From the IMG/VR virus record IMGVR_UViG_3300044714_000074, positions 1 to 64,000 of that record: a DNA stretch of 64,000 nt; one strand, written 5' to 3'. Both the position numbers and the translations under genes were made by a program. Each line of letters begins with the position of its first letter. The first letter of the stretch is position 1. Source of the DNA: a virus. The notes below the pieces were generated by a model, which worked only from the letters and a program-made list of their open reading frames with translations, was not told the DNA's origin and ran no database searches. This document shows positions 7,454 to 15,376 of the stretch, piece by piece.

Positions 7454-7779
7454 GCCATACCCTCAACGCAAAACTAAGTTGCCTCCAGTCGTTCATAGAC
7501 GAGTTCGGATGGGCCAGAAAAGAGACGGGTTCGCCTGAACAGCTAACCCTGGAAATCCTCAAGGAAATCCATGCCGATCTCCGCGCCCGCAAGCCCGGGG
7601 CGGCGATCAAGGCGCTTCAAGCCTTGGAGTTCCAGGTCGATCAGGCGCGGAAGGCGAAGGCCCGGCTCGGCTACGTCGACGTCGGTCATCACCAGGCGCT
7701 CGGCAACGACGTTCTCGCGCACTGGCCGGTGATCCGGCGCGGGCTTGAACTTGCGGCTGAAACGGAGACGACGCGATGA
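7450..7779 (+). CDS. Hypothetical helical protein
   Basis: A 109-residue helical protein, probably containing a coiled coil (AAIKALQALEFQVDQARKAK). It overlaps both neighbours by four bases. It is translated immediately before the HerA-like ATPase and may be its partner; that is inferred only from coupling. Confidence 0.6.
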   Translation: MSHTLNAKLSCLQSFIDEFGWARKETGSPEQLTLEILKEIHADLRARKPGAAIKALQALEFQVDQARKAKARLGYVDVGHHQALGNDVLAHWPVIRRGLELAAETETTR

Positions 7780-9554
7780 ACGTGGAAAAGATCATAGACG
7801 TCGCCTTCGCGCAGCACACCGCGATCGTCGGCAAGACCGGAGCCGGTAAAACCTCTACCGAGAAACTGGCCGTCGAGCACGTCGTCGAGCGCGGCGCCCG
7901 CGTCTGCGTCCTCGACACCATCAAGTCGGACTGGTGGGGCATCACGTCGAGCGCCAGCGGCAAGCGGGCCGGCCTGCCGTTCAAGATTCTCGGCGGTCCG
8001 CGCGGCCACGTCCCGCTGCACTCCAACGCCGGCAAGGTGATCGGCCAACTCGTCGCCACCGGGAAGCTGCCGCTGTCGATCGTCGACATGGCCGACTTCG
8101 AGGCCGGCGGCGTGCAGCGGTTCTTCGTCGACTTCGCGCAGTCGCTTTTCCGCAACATGCGCGGCGTCGTCTATCTGGTGATCGAGGAGGCGCACGAGGT
8201 CGCCCCGAAGGAGCGCGCCGGCTTTGGTGCCGAGAACCTTTCGATCCATTGGGCGAAGAAGTTGGCGACCGGCGGCCGATCGAAGGGCATCCGCTTGGTC
8301 GTCGCCACGCAGCGCGTTCAGTCGCTCCACAACGCCGTGCTCGGAAGCTGCGAGACCTTGATCGCTCATCGGTTGACGACGCCGGCCGACCAGGAGCCGG
8401 TTCTGAAGTGGCTCAAGGCGAACGCCGACAAGGAGACGCAGGCCAAGGTCGCCGAGTCGCTTTCGTCGCTCCCGACCGGCACCGGCTACGTCTGCTCCGG
8501 CGAGGCGCAAATCTTCGAGCGCGTCGAGTTCCCGAAGTTCAAGACCTACGACAATTCCAGGACGCCGACGGGAGAAGAAGCCGACGTCGACGTCGCAACC
8601 GCTCCGGTCGATCAGGACGAACTGCGCTCCATCATCGGCGATGCCGTTGCCGCTGCGGAGGCCGACGATCCGAAGGTGCTGCGGAAGAAGCTGGCCGACA
8701 AGGACAAGGAGATCGGCACCCTCCGGAGCGAGCTGGCGCAGAAGCTGGCCGCGCCGGTCGCCGATCCCGACGCGGAGTTGGCGGTCGAGAAGCGCGGCTT
8801 CGAGCAGGCCGAGAAGAAGCTGACCGCCGCGATGCGGCGCGAGCTCGGTCGCAAACTGAAGGAAGGCCTGGCGATCATGCGGCGCCACGCCGCCGACGCG
8901 CTGGACCGGATCGACGAGGAGATGAAGGAGATCGACGCGAAGGACGCCGAGTTGGCGGTCGCCTTTGCGCCGGCCGCAACGGTTCGGCCAGTGGTGCGTC
9001 AAACGATCAGCCCCGCGCAACAGATGACCGCTCCGGTGCAACGAAAGCCCGTCCAGGCGAAACCCGGTGCCGCGAACGGCCACGGCATCGAGCGTCCGCT
9101 GCAGGTCATCATCGACGCGATTCGCTGGTGGAACGTCATGGGCATCCCGGCGCCTAGCCATCCGCAGGTCGGCTTCGTTGCCGGCTATTCGCACAAGTCC
9201 GGGACCTGGGCGACCTATCTCAGCCGCCTCCGCTCCGCCGGCCTGATCGAAGGCCGCGGCGATCTCATGCTGACGGAGCAGGGCGCCGCCGCCGCCAACG
9301 AACCCGCCGCGCCGCCGTCCGGCGAGCAGCTGCGCGCCACCGTCATCGGCAAGGTCGACGGATCGCTGGCGAAAATCCTGACGCCGATCCTCGACGCTTA
9401 TCCCGGCGGCTTGACCCACGAGGCCGCCGGTGCGGCCGCCGGCTACAGTCCGGCGTCGGGGACGTGGGCAACCTACTTGAGCCGACTGCGGTCGCTCGAA
9501 TTAATCGAGGGGCGCGGCGAACTCAAAGCGCAGGACTGGCTATTTCCGTTTTAA
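7776..9554 (+). CDS. HerA/FtsK-like P-loop ATPase with duplicated C-terminal winged helix
   Basis: A 592-residue protein. The N-terminal ATPase has Walker A GKTGAGKT (19-26), Walker B VVYLVIEEAH (131-140) and a sensor-like VVATQR (175-180), matching the HerA/DUF87 family of hexameric DNA pumps. A coiled-coil stretch (about 290-395) follows. The end holds two copies of a small winged-helix module, each containing SGTWATYLSRLRS. HerA-type motors translocate on double-stranded DNA, often with a nuclease. In this early operon it could serve replication, recombination or DNA clearance. No NurA-like partner is visible. Confidence 0.8.
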   Translation: MNVEKIIDVAFAQHTAIVGKTGAGKTSTEKLAVEHVVERGARVCVLDTIKSDWWGITSSASGKRAGLPFKILGGPRGHVPLHSNAGKVIGQLVATGKLPLSIVDMADFEAGGVQRFFVDFAQSLFRNMRGVVYLVIEEAHEVAPKERAGFGAENLSIHWAKKLATGGRSKGIRLVVATQRVQSLHNAVLGSCETLIAHRLTTPADQEPVLKWLKANADKETQAKVAESLSSLPTGTGYVCSGEAQIFERVEFPKFKTYDNSRTPTGEEADVDVATAPVDQDELRSIIGDAVAAAEADDPKVLRKKLADKDKEIGTLRSELAQKLAAPVADPDAELAVEKRGFEQAEKKLTAAMRRELGRKLKEGLAIMRRHAADALDRIDEEMKEIDAKDAELAVAFAPAATVRPVVRQTISPAQQMTAPVQRKPVQAKPGAANGHGIERPLQVIIDAIRWWNVMGIPAPSHPQVGFVAGYSHKSGTWATYLSRLRSAGLIEGRGDLMLTEQGAAAANEPAAPPSGEQLRATVIGKVDGSLAKILTPILDAYPGGLTHEAAGAAAGYSPASGTWATYLSRLRSLELIEGRGELKAQDWLFPF

Positions 9555-9568
9555 CAGGGAGAACGACG

Positions 9569-9931
9569 ATGACGGAAGAACAACTGCTTGAGCGACTCCT
9601 CGTCGAGGCGACCTACAACGGCCGCATCATGAAGGAGCGGGACGACGCGCTCGCCACGATGGAGAACGCCGGGAAGGCGCTCGCCGCGACGCAAGAGAAG
9701 CTGAAGCACGAGACGCACGATCTCAACAACGCGCGGCAGGCGCTCCGCATCTCCGACGAGGCGCGGCGGCGGGCCTATCACGCGCTGATCGAGCTTCTCG
9801 ACGCGGCGACGAATTATCGAGCGGCCGTTAGCGGGAAGCGGAGCCGCGCGGAGCGCGTCAAGATCGCGCTGGTTCTCCACAACAAGATCGAGGCCGCGCA
9901 AGAGGTCTACAACGAAGAAGTTCCTTTTTAG
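9569..9931 (+). CDS. Coiled-coil hypothetical protein
   Basis: A 120-residue protein from ATG 9569 behind a good RBS (GGGAGAA). It is almost entirely helical with a long heptad-like stretch (about 15-75) and ends NEEVPF. Function unknown. Confidence 0.65.
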   Translation: MTEEQLLERLLVEATYNGRIMKERDDALATMENAGKALAATQEKLKHETHDLNNARQALRISDEARRRAYHALIELLDAATNYRAAVSGKRSRAERVKIALVLHNKIEAAQEVYNEEVPF

Positions 9932-9939
9932 GTGCGCCG

Positions 9940-10551
9940 ATGGCGAGGTTATACCGGCCGCACGTCCCGCTGAGCGTCCGCTGTCAGGTGGCGGAGCGGC
10001 AAGCCATGGAGGCTCCGTCGCTCCGCACCGGATTTTACCTGACGGTCGACTGGTCGGGTCACCAAGCGAAACGGCTGGAATGCCTGCTCGGAATACTCGC
10101 GACGCGCTTCGGCTGCGAAGTCAAGGATCTTCGCCTCGACCACAACCCGGCGCTCGCGACCCGGATGAAGCGTAGCCACTTCAACGGCAAGAAGTGGATC
10201 GCGTTCTACTCGCCAGACGCCAACGATCCGAACTATCTGGTCTACCGCGAGAAGCACGATCACCACATCAAGACGAACGTGCGCGGTGACGGCGCTCAGC
10301 ATCCGGACCGCGTCCTAATCAAGCGGGAGCGGAGGCGGCAGAGGGCCGAATCGATTCCTCCGAGGAAAGCAAGCGGATTCCAGAAAAGACGGTCCGGGTT
10401 CAAGCGCAACTTCACTTTAGGCGTCAATAAATCGAAGCCGAAACTGAAGTCGAGGTCGTTCCAGCAGATGAGATGCGCGATCGGCGCGCGGTGCTTCTGC
10501 GACCGGCAAAGGCGCAAGCGCTGCGGCAACTACAGGCAGGTGGGAAAATGA
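9940..10551 (+). CDS. HNH-like conserved protein
   Basis: A 203-residue protein. The core carries LRLDHNPALATR (about 63-74), PDANDPNYLVYREKHDHHIK and RGDGAQHPD. Its histidine/asparagine spacing is like the HNH-related domains found in alphaproteobacterial phages. The C-terminal third is a long arginine/lysine-rich tail with a CFCDRQRRKRC motif. It is likely DNA-binding and possibly a nuclease. The catalytic assignment is uncertain. Confidence 0.55.
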   Translation: MARLYRPHVPLSVRCQVAERQAMEAPSLRTGFYLTVDWSGHQAKRLECLLGILATRFGCEVKDLRLDHNPALATRMKRSHFNGKKWIAFYSPDANDPNYLVYREKHDHHIKTNVRGDGAQHPDRVLIKRERRRQRAESIPPRKASGFQKRRSGFKRNFTLGVNKSKPKLKSRSFQQMRCAIGARCFCDRQRRKRCGNYRQVGK

Positions 10552-10766
10552 CGACGAAGGCCGAAGACGCCCTCCGCGCGCTCGCGCTCCGGACGCTGGA
10601 GTACGTCGGGATCGAGCCGGACCCCGTTCACGGCGACGTCCTCGACTCCGACGCCGAGATGCGATCGCTCGCGCTCGACGCGCTGAAGATGCTCGGCGTA
10701 GACGCCGCCCACGAGCTGCGGCGCTACCTGCGCCGGAAGAAGATCAGCACCAGGAGGAACGCATGA
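10548..10766 (+). CDS. Hypothetical protein
   Basis: A 72-residue helical protein from ATG 10548, overlapping the previous stop (ATGA). It has an acidic core and a basic tail (RRYLRRKKISTRR). No family recognised. Confidence 0.55.
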   Translation: MTTKAEDALRALALRTLEYVGIEPDPVHGDVLDSDAEMRSLALDALKMLGVDAAHELRRYLRRKKISTRRNA

Positions 10767-10924
10767 GCCAGAAGATCGGGCCGCGCGAGCAGGCCCTCCG
10801 CGACGCGCGGGAGCGGGAAGCGAAGGCGGCGAAGCCGACCCGCGAGGCCCTGGCTGCGGCGCTCCCGGCGACGTCGGGCGTGAAGCCGAAGAAGCGAAAG
10901 AAGGTCCGCCGTGGCGCTCGATAA
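10763..10924 (+). CDS. Small basic protein (53 residues)
   Basis: It begins MSQKIGPREQALRDARE and ends with a lysine/arginine cluster (VKPKKRKKVRRGAR). Preceded by AGGAGG-like bases and coupled to both neighbours. Possibly nucleic-acid binding on composition alone. Confidence 0.55.
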   Translation: MSQKIGPREQALRDAREREAKAAKPTREALAAALPATSGVKPKKRKKVRRGAR

Positions 10925-11111
10925 ACAGCGGTACAAATTCCACGCGGCGTTCGGCTATCTTTTTCCGCCGACTTCGCCAACGATGGTGCAAAAATGCTGG
11001 ATGGCGGTGAAGCGGTCTTTGCCATCTGAAGATTTGGACACGCTGATCTCGGCGATGCTCGAAGCCGGCGTAGAAAAGTCGAACAGCGAGAAGCGGAGGA
11101 CGAAGCGATGA
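10911..11111 (+). CDS. Hypothetical protein
   Basis: A 66-residue protein from GTG 10911, overlapping the end of the basic protein by 14 bases and the next gene by four. No motif recognised. Confidence 0.5.
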   Translation: MALDKQRYKFHAAFGYLFPPTSPTMVQKCWMAVKRSLPSEDLDTLISAMLEAGVEKSNSEKRRTKR

Positions 11112-11362
11112 GCGACGACGACGAGTTCATCGTGGCGGACGCGATCCCTGGTGTCGTTCCGGCGACCGCGTGCCATATGCCGACTCCGGTCTCGCGCGAT
11201 GAGGCGACGATCTATCGGCACTTCCGCGATCTTATCATGCGTGCCCACTGCGCCGACAACCGGCCCTCCCATCGCTGCGCCGGTACGATCAGCATCGACC
11301 GTACTTCGATCACCTTGAACTGTCCGCGCTGCGGGGACGCCCGCAAGATCATCGAATCGTGA
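11108..11362 (+). CDS. Zinc-ribbon-like small protein
   Basis: An 84-residue protein. A CPRCG motif (about 73-77) and an upstream HRC/CAG pair (C58) could form a single zinc ribbon. Overlaps with both neighbours support expression. Role unknown. Confidence 0.55.
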   Translation: MSDDDEFIVADAIPGVVPATACHMPTPVSRDEATIYRHFRDLIMRAHCADNRPSHRCAGTISIDRTSITLNCPRCGDARKIIES

Positions 11363-11625
11363 AAACGCAAGCGACGGAGGAAATGATGAAGGCGACGATG
11401 GAAAGCACGGACAGGATCGTCCCGGTGAGGACCGGCGACGGCCGAACGGTCCGGGTGCGCGTGTGGGAAGGCAAGACGGAGCGCGGCGTCCCCTTCGTGG
11501 CGTACATCGCGATGATCCAATGCGCGGTCGAACACGATCAGGCCGAGCTCGAGCGCGATCTCGAAGAGCACAAGCCGCCGACGGCGGAAACGCTGCGCGC
11601 GATCGACGCGAGGTTCATTCTGTGA
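11359..11625 (+). CDS. Hypothetical protein
   Basis: An 88-residue protein from GTG 11359 with a small beta-rich core (VPVRTGDGRTVRVRVWEGK) and an acidic helical tail. It is coupled to the next ORF by GTGA. Family unknown. Confidence 0.5.
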   Translation: MKTQATEEMMKATMESTDRIVPVRTGDGRTVRVRVWEGKTERGVPFVAYIAMIQCAVEHDQAELERDLEEHKPPTAETLRAIDARFIL

Positions 11626-11913
11626 CCCCGCGCACCGTCGACGAGATCGTCTCCGCCGTCGCGATCGCGGCCGGCATATCGTCATGGACGATCCGCGACC
11701 TGACCTGCCGGACCTCACCCGGTCGTCGTCGCGCGTCACGTCTGCTTCTACGTCGCCCGCAAGGAGACTAAACTATCGTTCATGAAGATCGCTCACGTCT
11801 TTGGATCGGACGATCACACGCTGACGCTTCACGGATTCAACCGGGTGTCGGTCGCCAAGGCGAACCACGATCCGGAGACGATCCGGCTGCTGCGCAAGGT
11901 CGAAAGGGAATAG
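11622..11913 (+). pseudogene. DnaA domain IV-like protein, broken by a one-base frameshift
   Basis: Frame 1 (GTG 11622 to TAA 11771) gives TVDEIVSAVAIAAGIS, then goes out of phase. From about 11716 the +1 frame continues VVVARHVCFYVARKE and IAHVFGSDDHTLTLHGFNRV, ending at TAG 11913. Joined, these reproduce the order of the DnaA C-terminal domain: helix, ARH...YLAR, then the FG-x-x-DHT recognition signature. The downstream half alone could start at ATG 11782. Domain-IV-only proteins bind DnaA-box-like sites, so an intact version would be an origin binder or regulator. The break may be a sequencing error. Confidence 0.6.
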
Positions 11914-11915
11914 CG

Positions 11916-12695
11916 ATGGGTGAGAACAGCAAAATCGAATGGACCGACCACACGTTCAATCCCTGGGTCGGATGCACGAAGGTCGGTCCGCCTTGCGACA
12001 ACTGCTATGCCGAGGCGTGGGCCAACCGATGGGGTAAGGTTACGTGGGGTCCGCACGGCGAGCGCAGGCGCACCAGCGATGTAAACTGGAAAGCGCCTCA
12101 TAGGTGGAACGCGGACGCGAAGCGTCTCGGCCGCCGCGCTCGCGTGTTCTGCGCGTCCTTGGCGGACTGGCTCGACAACCAGGTCTCCGACAATTGGCGC
12201 GAAGATTTAGCCTGCCTGATCGAGGCGACGCCGCATCTCGATTGGCTGCTCCTCACGAAGCGGATTCAGAACTTCGGAAAGCACGCGCCGTGGCACGACG
12301 ATGATATTCCGTCAAACGTCTGGCTTGGGATCACATGCGGCGATCAAGGCGAGTTCGATCGAGATTGGTGGCGGCTTCGGGCGCTTGAAGCGCCCGTTCG
12401 GTTCATCAGTTACGAACCAGCGCTCGGCCCGCTGCGCGTCGAACACATCGTCGTTGACATTGCTCCCGACTGGATCATCTGTGGCGGAGAGAGCGGCCCG
12501 CGGGCGCGCATGATGGACCCAAGATGGGCCGCCAATCTTCAGCGCGATTGCCGCGACCGGCCGAAGCCGATCGCCTTCTTCATGAAGCAGATGACGGGTA
12601 AGGCGCCGATCCCGCCCGACCTGATGGTCCGGCAATTTCCCGTTGCGGATCGTGCAGCATCATTAGAGGCTGTTCAATGCGGAGAAAAACGATGA
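11916..12695 (+). CDS. Phage Gp37/Gp68 family protein (DUF5131), copy 1
   Basis: A 259-residue protein beginning MGENSKIEWTDHTFNPWVGC. Cysteines C20, C27 and C30 form C-x6-C-x2-C near the N-terminus, followed by family blocks RVFCASLADWLD, LTKRI, NVWLGITC, RFISYEPAL and CGGESGPRARMM. The three-cysteine cluster and barrel-like repeats recall radical-SAM-fold enzymes, but the reaction is not established. A second copy lies at 57526-58239. It overlaps the DHH gene by four bases. Confidence 0.85.
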   Translation: MGENSKIEWTDHTFNPWVGCTKVGPPCDNCYAEAWANRWGKVTWGPHGERRRTSDVNWKAPHRWNADAKRLGRRARVFCASLADWLDNQVSDNWREDLACLIEATPHLDWLLLTKRIQNFGKHAPWHDDDIPSNVWLGITCGDQGEFDRDWWRLRALEAPVRFISYEPALGPLRVEHIVVDIAPDWIICGGESGPRARMMDPRWAANLQRDCRDRPKPIAFFMKQMTGKAPIPPDLMVRQFPVADRAASLEAVQCGEKR

Positions 12696-13588
12696 AACCA
12701 CTTTGCATCTACCACGGCGGGTGCGACGACGGATTTGCGGCGGCGTGGTGCGTCCGCGCTGGTATGGGCGAGGAAGTCGAGTTTTATCCTGGCGTCTATC
12801 AGAAAGAGCCGCCGCCACATGAAGGCCGAGACGTGCTCTTTGTCGATTTCAGCTACAAGCGGCCCGTGCTTAACGCCATGGCCGAGCGCGCCAGTTCAAT
12901 CCTGATCCTGGACCACCACAAAACCGCCCAAGAGGATTTGGCGGACGTTGCCGAAGCGCCACGCCTAGTTGATTGGCGCAGCGCGGCCAAGATTGATGGA
13001 AGCGGCAATAAGATGTTCGCGCTGTTCGATATGGAGCGCAGCGGTGCGGCCCTCGCTTGGGACTATTTCATCGGCGACGGGAGTTCGGCAGGATGGTCGC
13101 CTGCCACGGCCAAACACTACCGGAAATTCATCGACTACATCCAGGACCGTGATCTATGGCGCAAGCAATTGCCATGCGGCGATGAATTTACGATTGCCTT
13201 GAGGTCATACCCGCAAGAGTTTTCCGTGTGGGACGGTCTTGTTGTGAAAGGGCCACAAGAACTGATTATGGAAGGCCGCTCTATCCAGCGTTACTATCGG
13301 CTTCGCGTTGATGAATTGAAGCGCGCTGCATACTCGGCAGAGCTTGGCGGCGCCGGCTGCTGGATTGCTAACGCACCGTATTTTGCCGCGAGCGAAGTTG
13401 CTGGCGAACTCTCTGAGCATACCGGCTTCGGCGCCTGCTATTTCGAGGTTGAGGCCGGGCGCTTTCAATACTCGCTACGTTCACGCGGCGATTTCGACGT
13501 GAGCGCGATTGCGCGAAAGTTTGGCGGCGGCGGACACAAAAATGCTTCCGGCTTTTGGAGCCAAGGGACCGTACATATTCCGCATTGA
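12692..13588 (+). CDS. DHH/DHHA1 family phosphoesterase
   Basis: A 298-residue protein from ATG 12692 (GGAG upstream, ATGA overlap). Motifs: YHGGCDDGFAAAW (7-19), VDFS (51-54), ILDHHKT (72-78, the DHH motif) and C-terminal FGGGGHKNASG (DHHA1). These metal-dependent enzymes hydrolyse short oligonucleotides or cyclic dinucleotides (NrnA/NrnB/RecJ-like). In a phage it could recycle nanoRNA or remove a cyclic-nucleotide defence signal. The substrate cannot be read from sequence. Last gene of the early operon. Confidence 0.85.
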   Translation: MKPLCIYHGGCDDGFAAAWCVRAGMGEEVEFYPGVYQKEPPPHEGRDVLFVDFSYKRPVLNAMAERASSILILDHHKTAQEDLADVAEAPRLVDWRSAAKIDGSGNKMFALFDMERSGAALAWDYFIGDGSSAGWSPATAKHYRKFIDYIQDRDLWRKQLPCGDEFTIALRSYPQEFSVWDGLVVKGPQELIMEGRSIQRYYRLRVDELKRAAYSAELGGAGCWIANAPYFAASEVAGELSEHTGFGACYFEVEAGRFQYSLRSRGDFDVSAIARKFGGGGHKNASGFWSQGTVHIPH

Positions 13589-13900
13589 AAAGACCTTAAC
13601 GGACGGCGCCCCTGAAACGGGGACGGGCGCCGACCTTTCGGCCGACGCCCGCAGGGCAAATGACACTCTGACGCAACAAGCCGCCGATATAGGCGAGCGA
13701 GCGGATCGACACAAGAACGAAAAAGGCCGCCCACGAGGAGCGGCCCAAGTTTGGGGGGATAGACCGTCCCCACAAAGGAGGACACTTGTCTCCTATATCA
13801 TCAGGTGGTTGGTCCGCGCTAGCAGCCTTTGCAAATCGACGGCGACGGCGACCAGTCCGGAGGAATGGGCGGGACTTGGCTCGGCGCCATCCGGTCGCAA
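13589..13900. other. Convergent intergenic region (312 bases)
   Basis: No credible gene on either strand; small ORFs here are arginine-rich shadows. It holds nested GC-rich inverted repeats just after the DHH stop (GGCGCCC...GGGCGCC) and the hairpin terminator at 13721-13753. It separates the rightward early operon from the leftward late operon. Confidence 0.7.
13721..13753. terminator. Bidirectional hairpin terminator
   Basis: AAAA, then stem GGCCGC (13725-13730), a nine-base loop, stem GCGGCC (13740-13745), then CAAGTTT. A-rich on the left and T-containing on the right, it could stop transcription from both converging operons. Confidence 0.6.
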
Positions 13901-14365
13901 TCAATCATGTTGCTGCAACGACCCGAGATGAAAGGGGCGGCCTAAGCCGAGCCCCGTACCGCCTCCGATGAGGGCATCGCCGGCAATCAGGATCAGCGCG
14001 ATCAAAGCCACGACTGTGATGATGAATCGAATCGCTTCAACGATCGGTGCGCCGATTCCCATGTTGGCGGCGAGCCAATTCAAGAACAGATCGACAAGGT
14101 AGAGGACGACGATCAGCACCAGAACGCCGACCGCAAAGATCACGATCGATTCCGGTGATGCCGCCAGGCCGGCGCCGCCGAAGCCAAGGACGCCGGCGAC
14201 CGCGAGAACGAACGCGATGAGGATCAGGCAGCCGATCACGACCTTCGCTATCTTGGCGAGGAAGGGGTCCTTGGCGACCCTGTCGATCGTGAGGAAGAAG
14301 ATGAAGCCGATCGCAAATAGCACGATGATGCTGATAAGGAAACCCAACAGCGATGATCCGTTCAT
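13901..14365 (-). CDS. Polytopic membrane protein
   Basis: A 154-residue protein with four hydrophobic segments (about 5-27, 42-65, 72-95, 112-133). It is the last gene of the leftward late operon, next to the lysis/envelope cluster. It could be a holin-type pore or an exclusion protein. Nothing in the sequence decides. Confidence 0.65.
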   Translation of the reverse strand: MNGSSLLGFLISIIVLFAIGFIFFLTIDRVAKDPFLAKIAKVVIGCLILIAFVLAVAGVLGFGGAGLAASPESIVIFAVGVLVLIVVLYLVDLFLNWLAANMGIGAPIVEAIRFIITVVALIALILIAGDALIGGGTGLGLGRPFHLGSLQQHD

Positions 14366-14432
14366 GTCGCAATCCTCCGGCCCTGAGCAATTTTGACCAG
14401 ACGATTAGGCTGGCGGGGCGCGACATGGAAAC

Positions 14433-15149
14433 ATGCCAGAGACGGAATCGTTCCAGACCTACGCCGACGAGGCCATGACCGCCGCGCGCGACGCGCGAAG
14501 CGACGAGGAACTGCTCCGCTTGCTCGAGCTGGCGGTCGTGTGGAGGCGGGCGGCGGCCTTAGAACGGACGATGACGGCGCGCGCCGAGAGGACCGGCACC
14601 GGCGAGCGGGGCATGATCCACCATCTTGTCATGGATGAGCCGCCACGCGCCGCTCCAGGTATTGTCGGCCGAGATCGCCGGAGCCATCAGGTGACGGACC
14701 CCAGAGATCAGAGTGGCGACCAGGAAGGCGACGAAGAGGATCAGCACCGGTCCCGGCGGTGTCCAAGAGAACGAAACGATGTAGGCCGCGGCGTAGGCGG
14801 CCGAGATGCTCAACGCGCAGAGGAAGAGCCGCTGCGCCCCGCGCAGCAGCGCCAGCGGGCAACGAAAGCCGGCCCCGGTCGTCACCGCGAAGGCGAGAAA
14901 GAAGATGATCAACGCCGACGATGCCAAGGTCCAGACCGCGGCGCAGCGGATCGTCTCCTGGCTGAAATAGGGAGCCACGATGTCGAACATGCTCATTCTC
15001 CTGGTTCCACTTTGGCGGCCGACCATTTGAGCCGGCTCGCCGCCACCCGGATGCCGGTGATGATGGGAAGCCCCGCGGCACCGACCGCGAACGTTGCAAA
15101 GCCGCTCGGCTTGAAGCCGAGAAGCGGCGGCAGTACCGGGCCGCCGTAG
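14433..15149 (+). CDS. Doubtful plus-strand ORF with a protein-like N-terminus
   Basis: The first 50 residues (MPETESFQTYADEAMTAARD, then ELLRLLELAVVWRRAAALE) look like a genuine small helical alphaproteobacterial protein. From about 14560 onward the ORF runs antisense through the membrane-protein gene and becomes Arg/Gly-rich low-complexity. Either a small gene has lost its stop codon, or only the N-terminal part was ever coding. Confidence 0.3.
   Translation: MPETESFQTYADEAMTAARDARSDEELLRLLELAVVWRRAAALERTMTARAERTGTGERGMIHHLVMDEPPRAAPGIVGRDRRSHQVTDPRDQSGDQEGDEEDQHRSRRCPRERNDVGRGVGGRDAQRAEEEPLRPAQQRQRATKAGPGRHREGEKEDDQRRRCQGPDRGAADRLLAEIGSHDVEHAHSPGSTLAADHLSRLAATRMPVMMGSPAAPTANVAKPLGLKPRSGGSTGPP
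14559..14996 (-). CDS. Membrane protein of the lysis/envelope cluster
   Basis: A 145-residue protein from ATG 14996 (MSMFDIVAPYF) with three hydrophobic segments (about 20-45, 60-82, 87-110) and a basic cytoplasmic tail. Its start overlaps the stop of the upstream gene (ATGA). Holin or accessory lysis role possible by context. Confidence 0.6.
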   Translation of the reverse strand: MSMFDIVAPYFSQETIRCAAVWTLASSALIIFFLAFAVTTGAGFRCPLALLRGAQRLFLCALSISAAYAAAYIVSFSWTPPGPVLILFVAFLVATLISGVRHLMAPAISADNTWSGAWRLIHDKMVDHAPLAGAGPLGARRHRPF

Positions 15150-15301
15150 GAACCGACACCGGTGCCGACGACGATGGAACTCACCACCCCGAGCACTGTC
15201 GGCCTCGATCCCTGGGTCGCGAAGGCGGCGCAGACGCCGCCGGTAAACGCCGCGAAGACGTCCGACGGGTTGACCCCGATGTGGAGGAGAAACGCTTCCA
15301 T
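14993..15301 (-). CDS. Small membrane protein, holin candidate
   Basis: A 102-residue protein (MEAFLLHIGVNPSDVFAAF) with glycine/alanine-rich hydrophobic stretches at about 14-28, 36-60 and 66-86, and a charged C-terminus. Size, topology and position next to spanin- and lipase-like genes fit a holin. No family match is certain. Confidence 0.5.
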   Translation of the reverse strand: MEAFLLHIGVNPSDVFAAFTGGVCAAFATQGSRPTVLGVVSSIVVGTGVGSYGGPVLPPLLGFKPSGFATFAVGAAGLPIITGIRVAASRLKWSAAKVEPGE

Positions 15302-15376
15302 GGCTTCATCGTTCCTCTTTTGCGTTGATAGTTTCTACCCAACGAACGGCAACGCCCGTCTGTATAGTGTCATCTT
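15302..15376. other. Intergenic gap in the lysis cluster
   Basis: 75 bases between the spanin-like stop and the holin-candidate start. On the minus strand it contains AT-rich stretches that could hold a promoter, but I see no clear -35/-10 pair. Confidence 0.4.

Noticed and set aside
7689-9419. Long minus-strand ORF opposite the HerA-like ATPase
   Set aside because: Low-complexity Arg/Leu/Asp-rich shadow. The plus strand has Walker motifs and operon coupling.
13596-13971. Small ORFs in the convergent junction
   Set aside because: Arg/Pro-rich, overlapping hairpins, without RBS or coupling. Better explained as non-coding.
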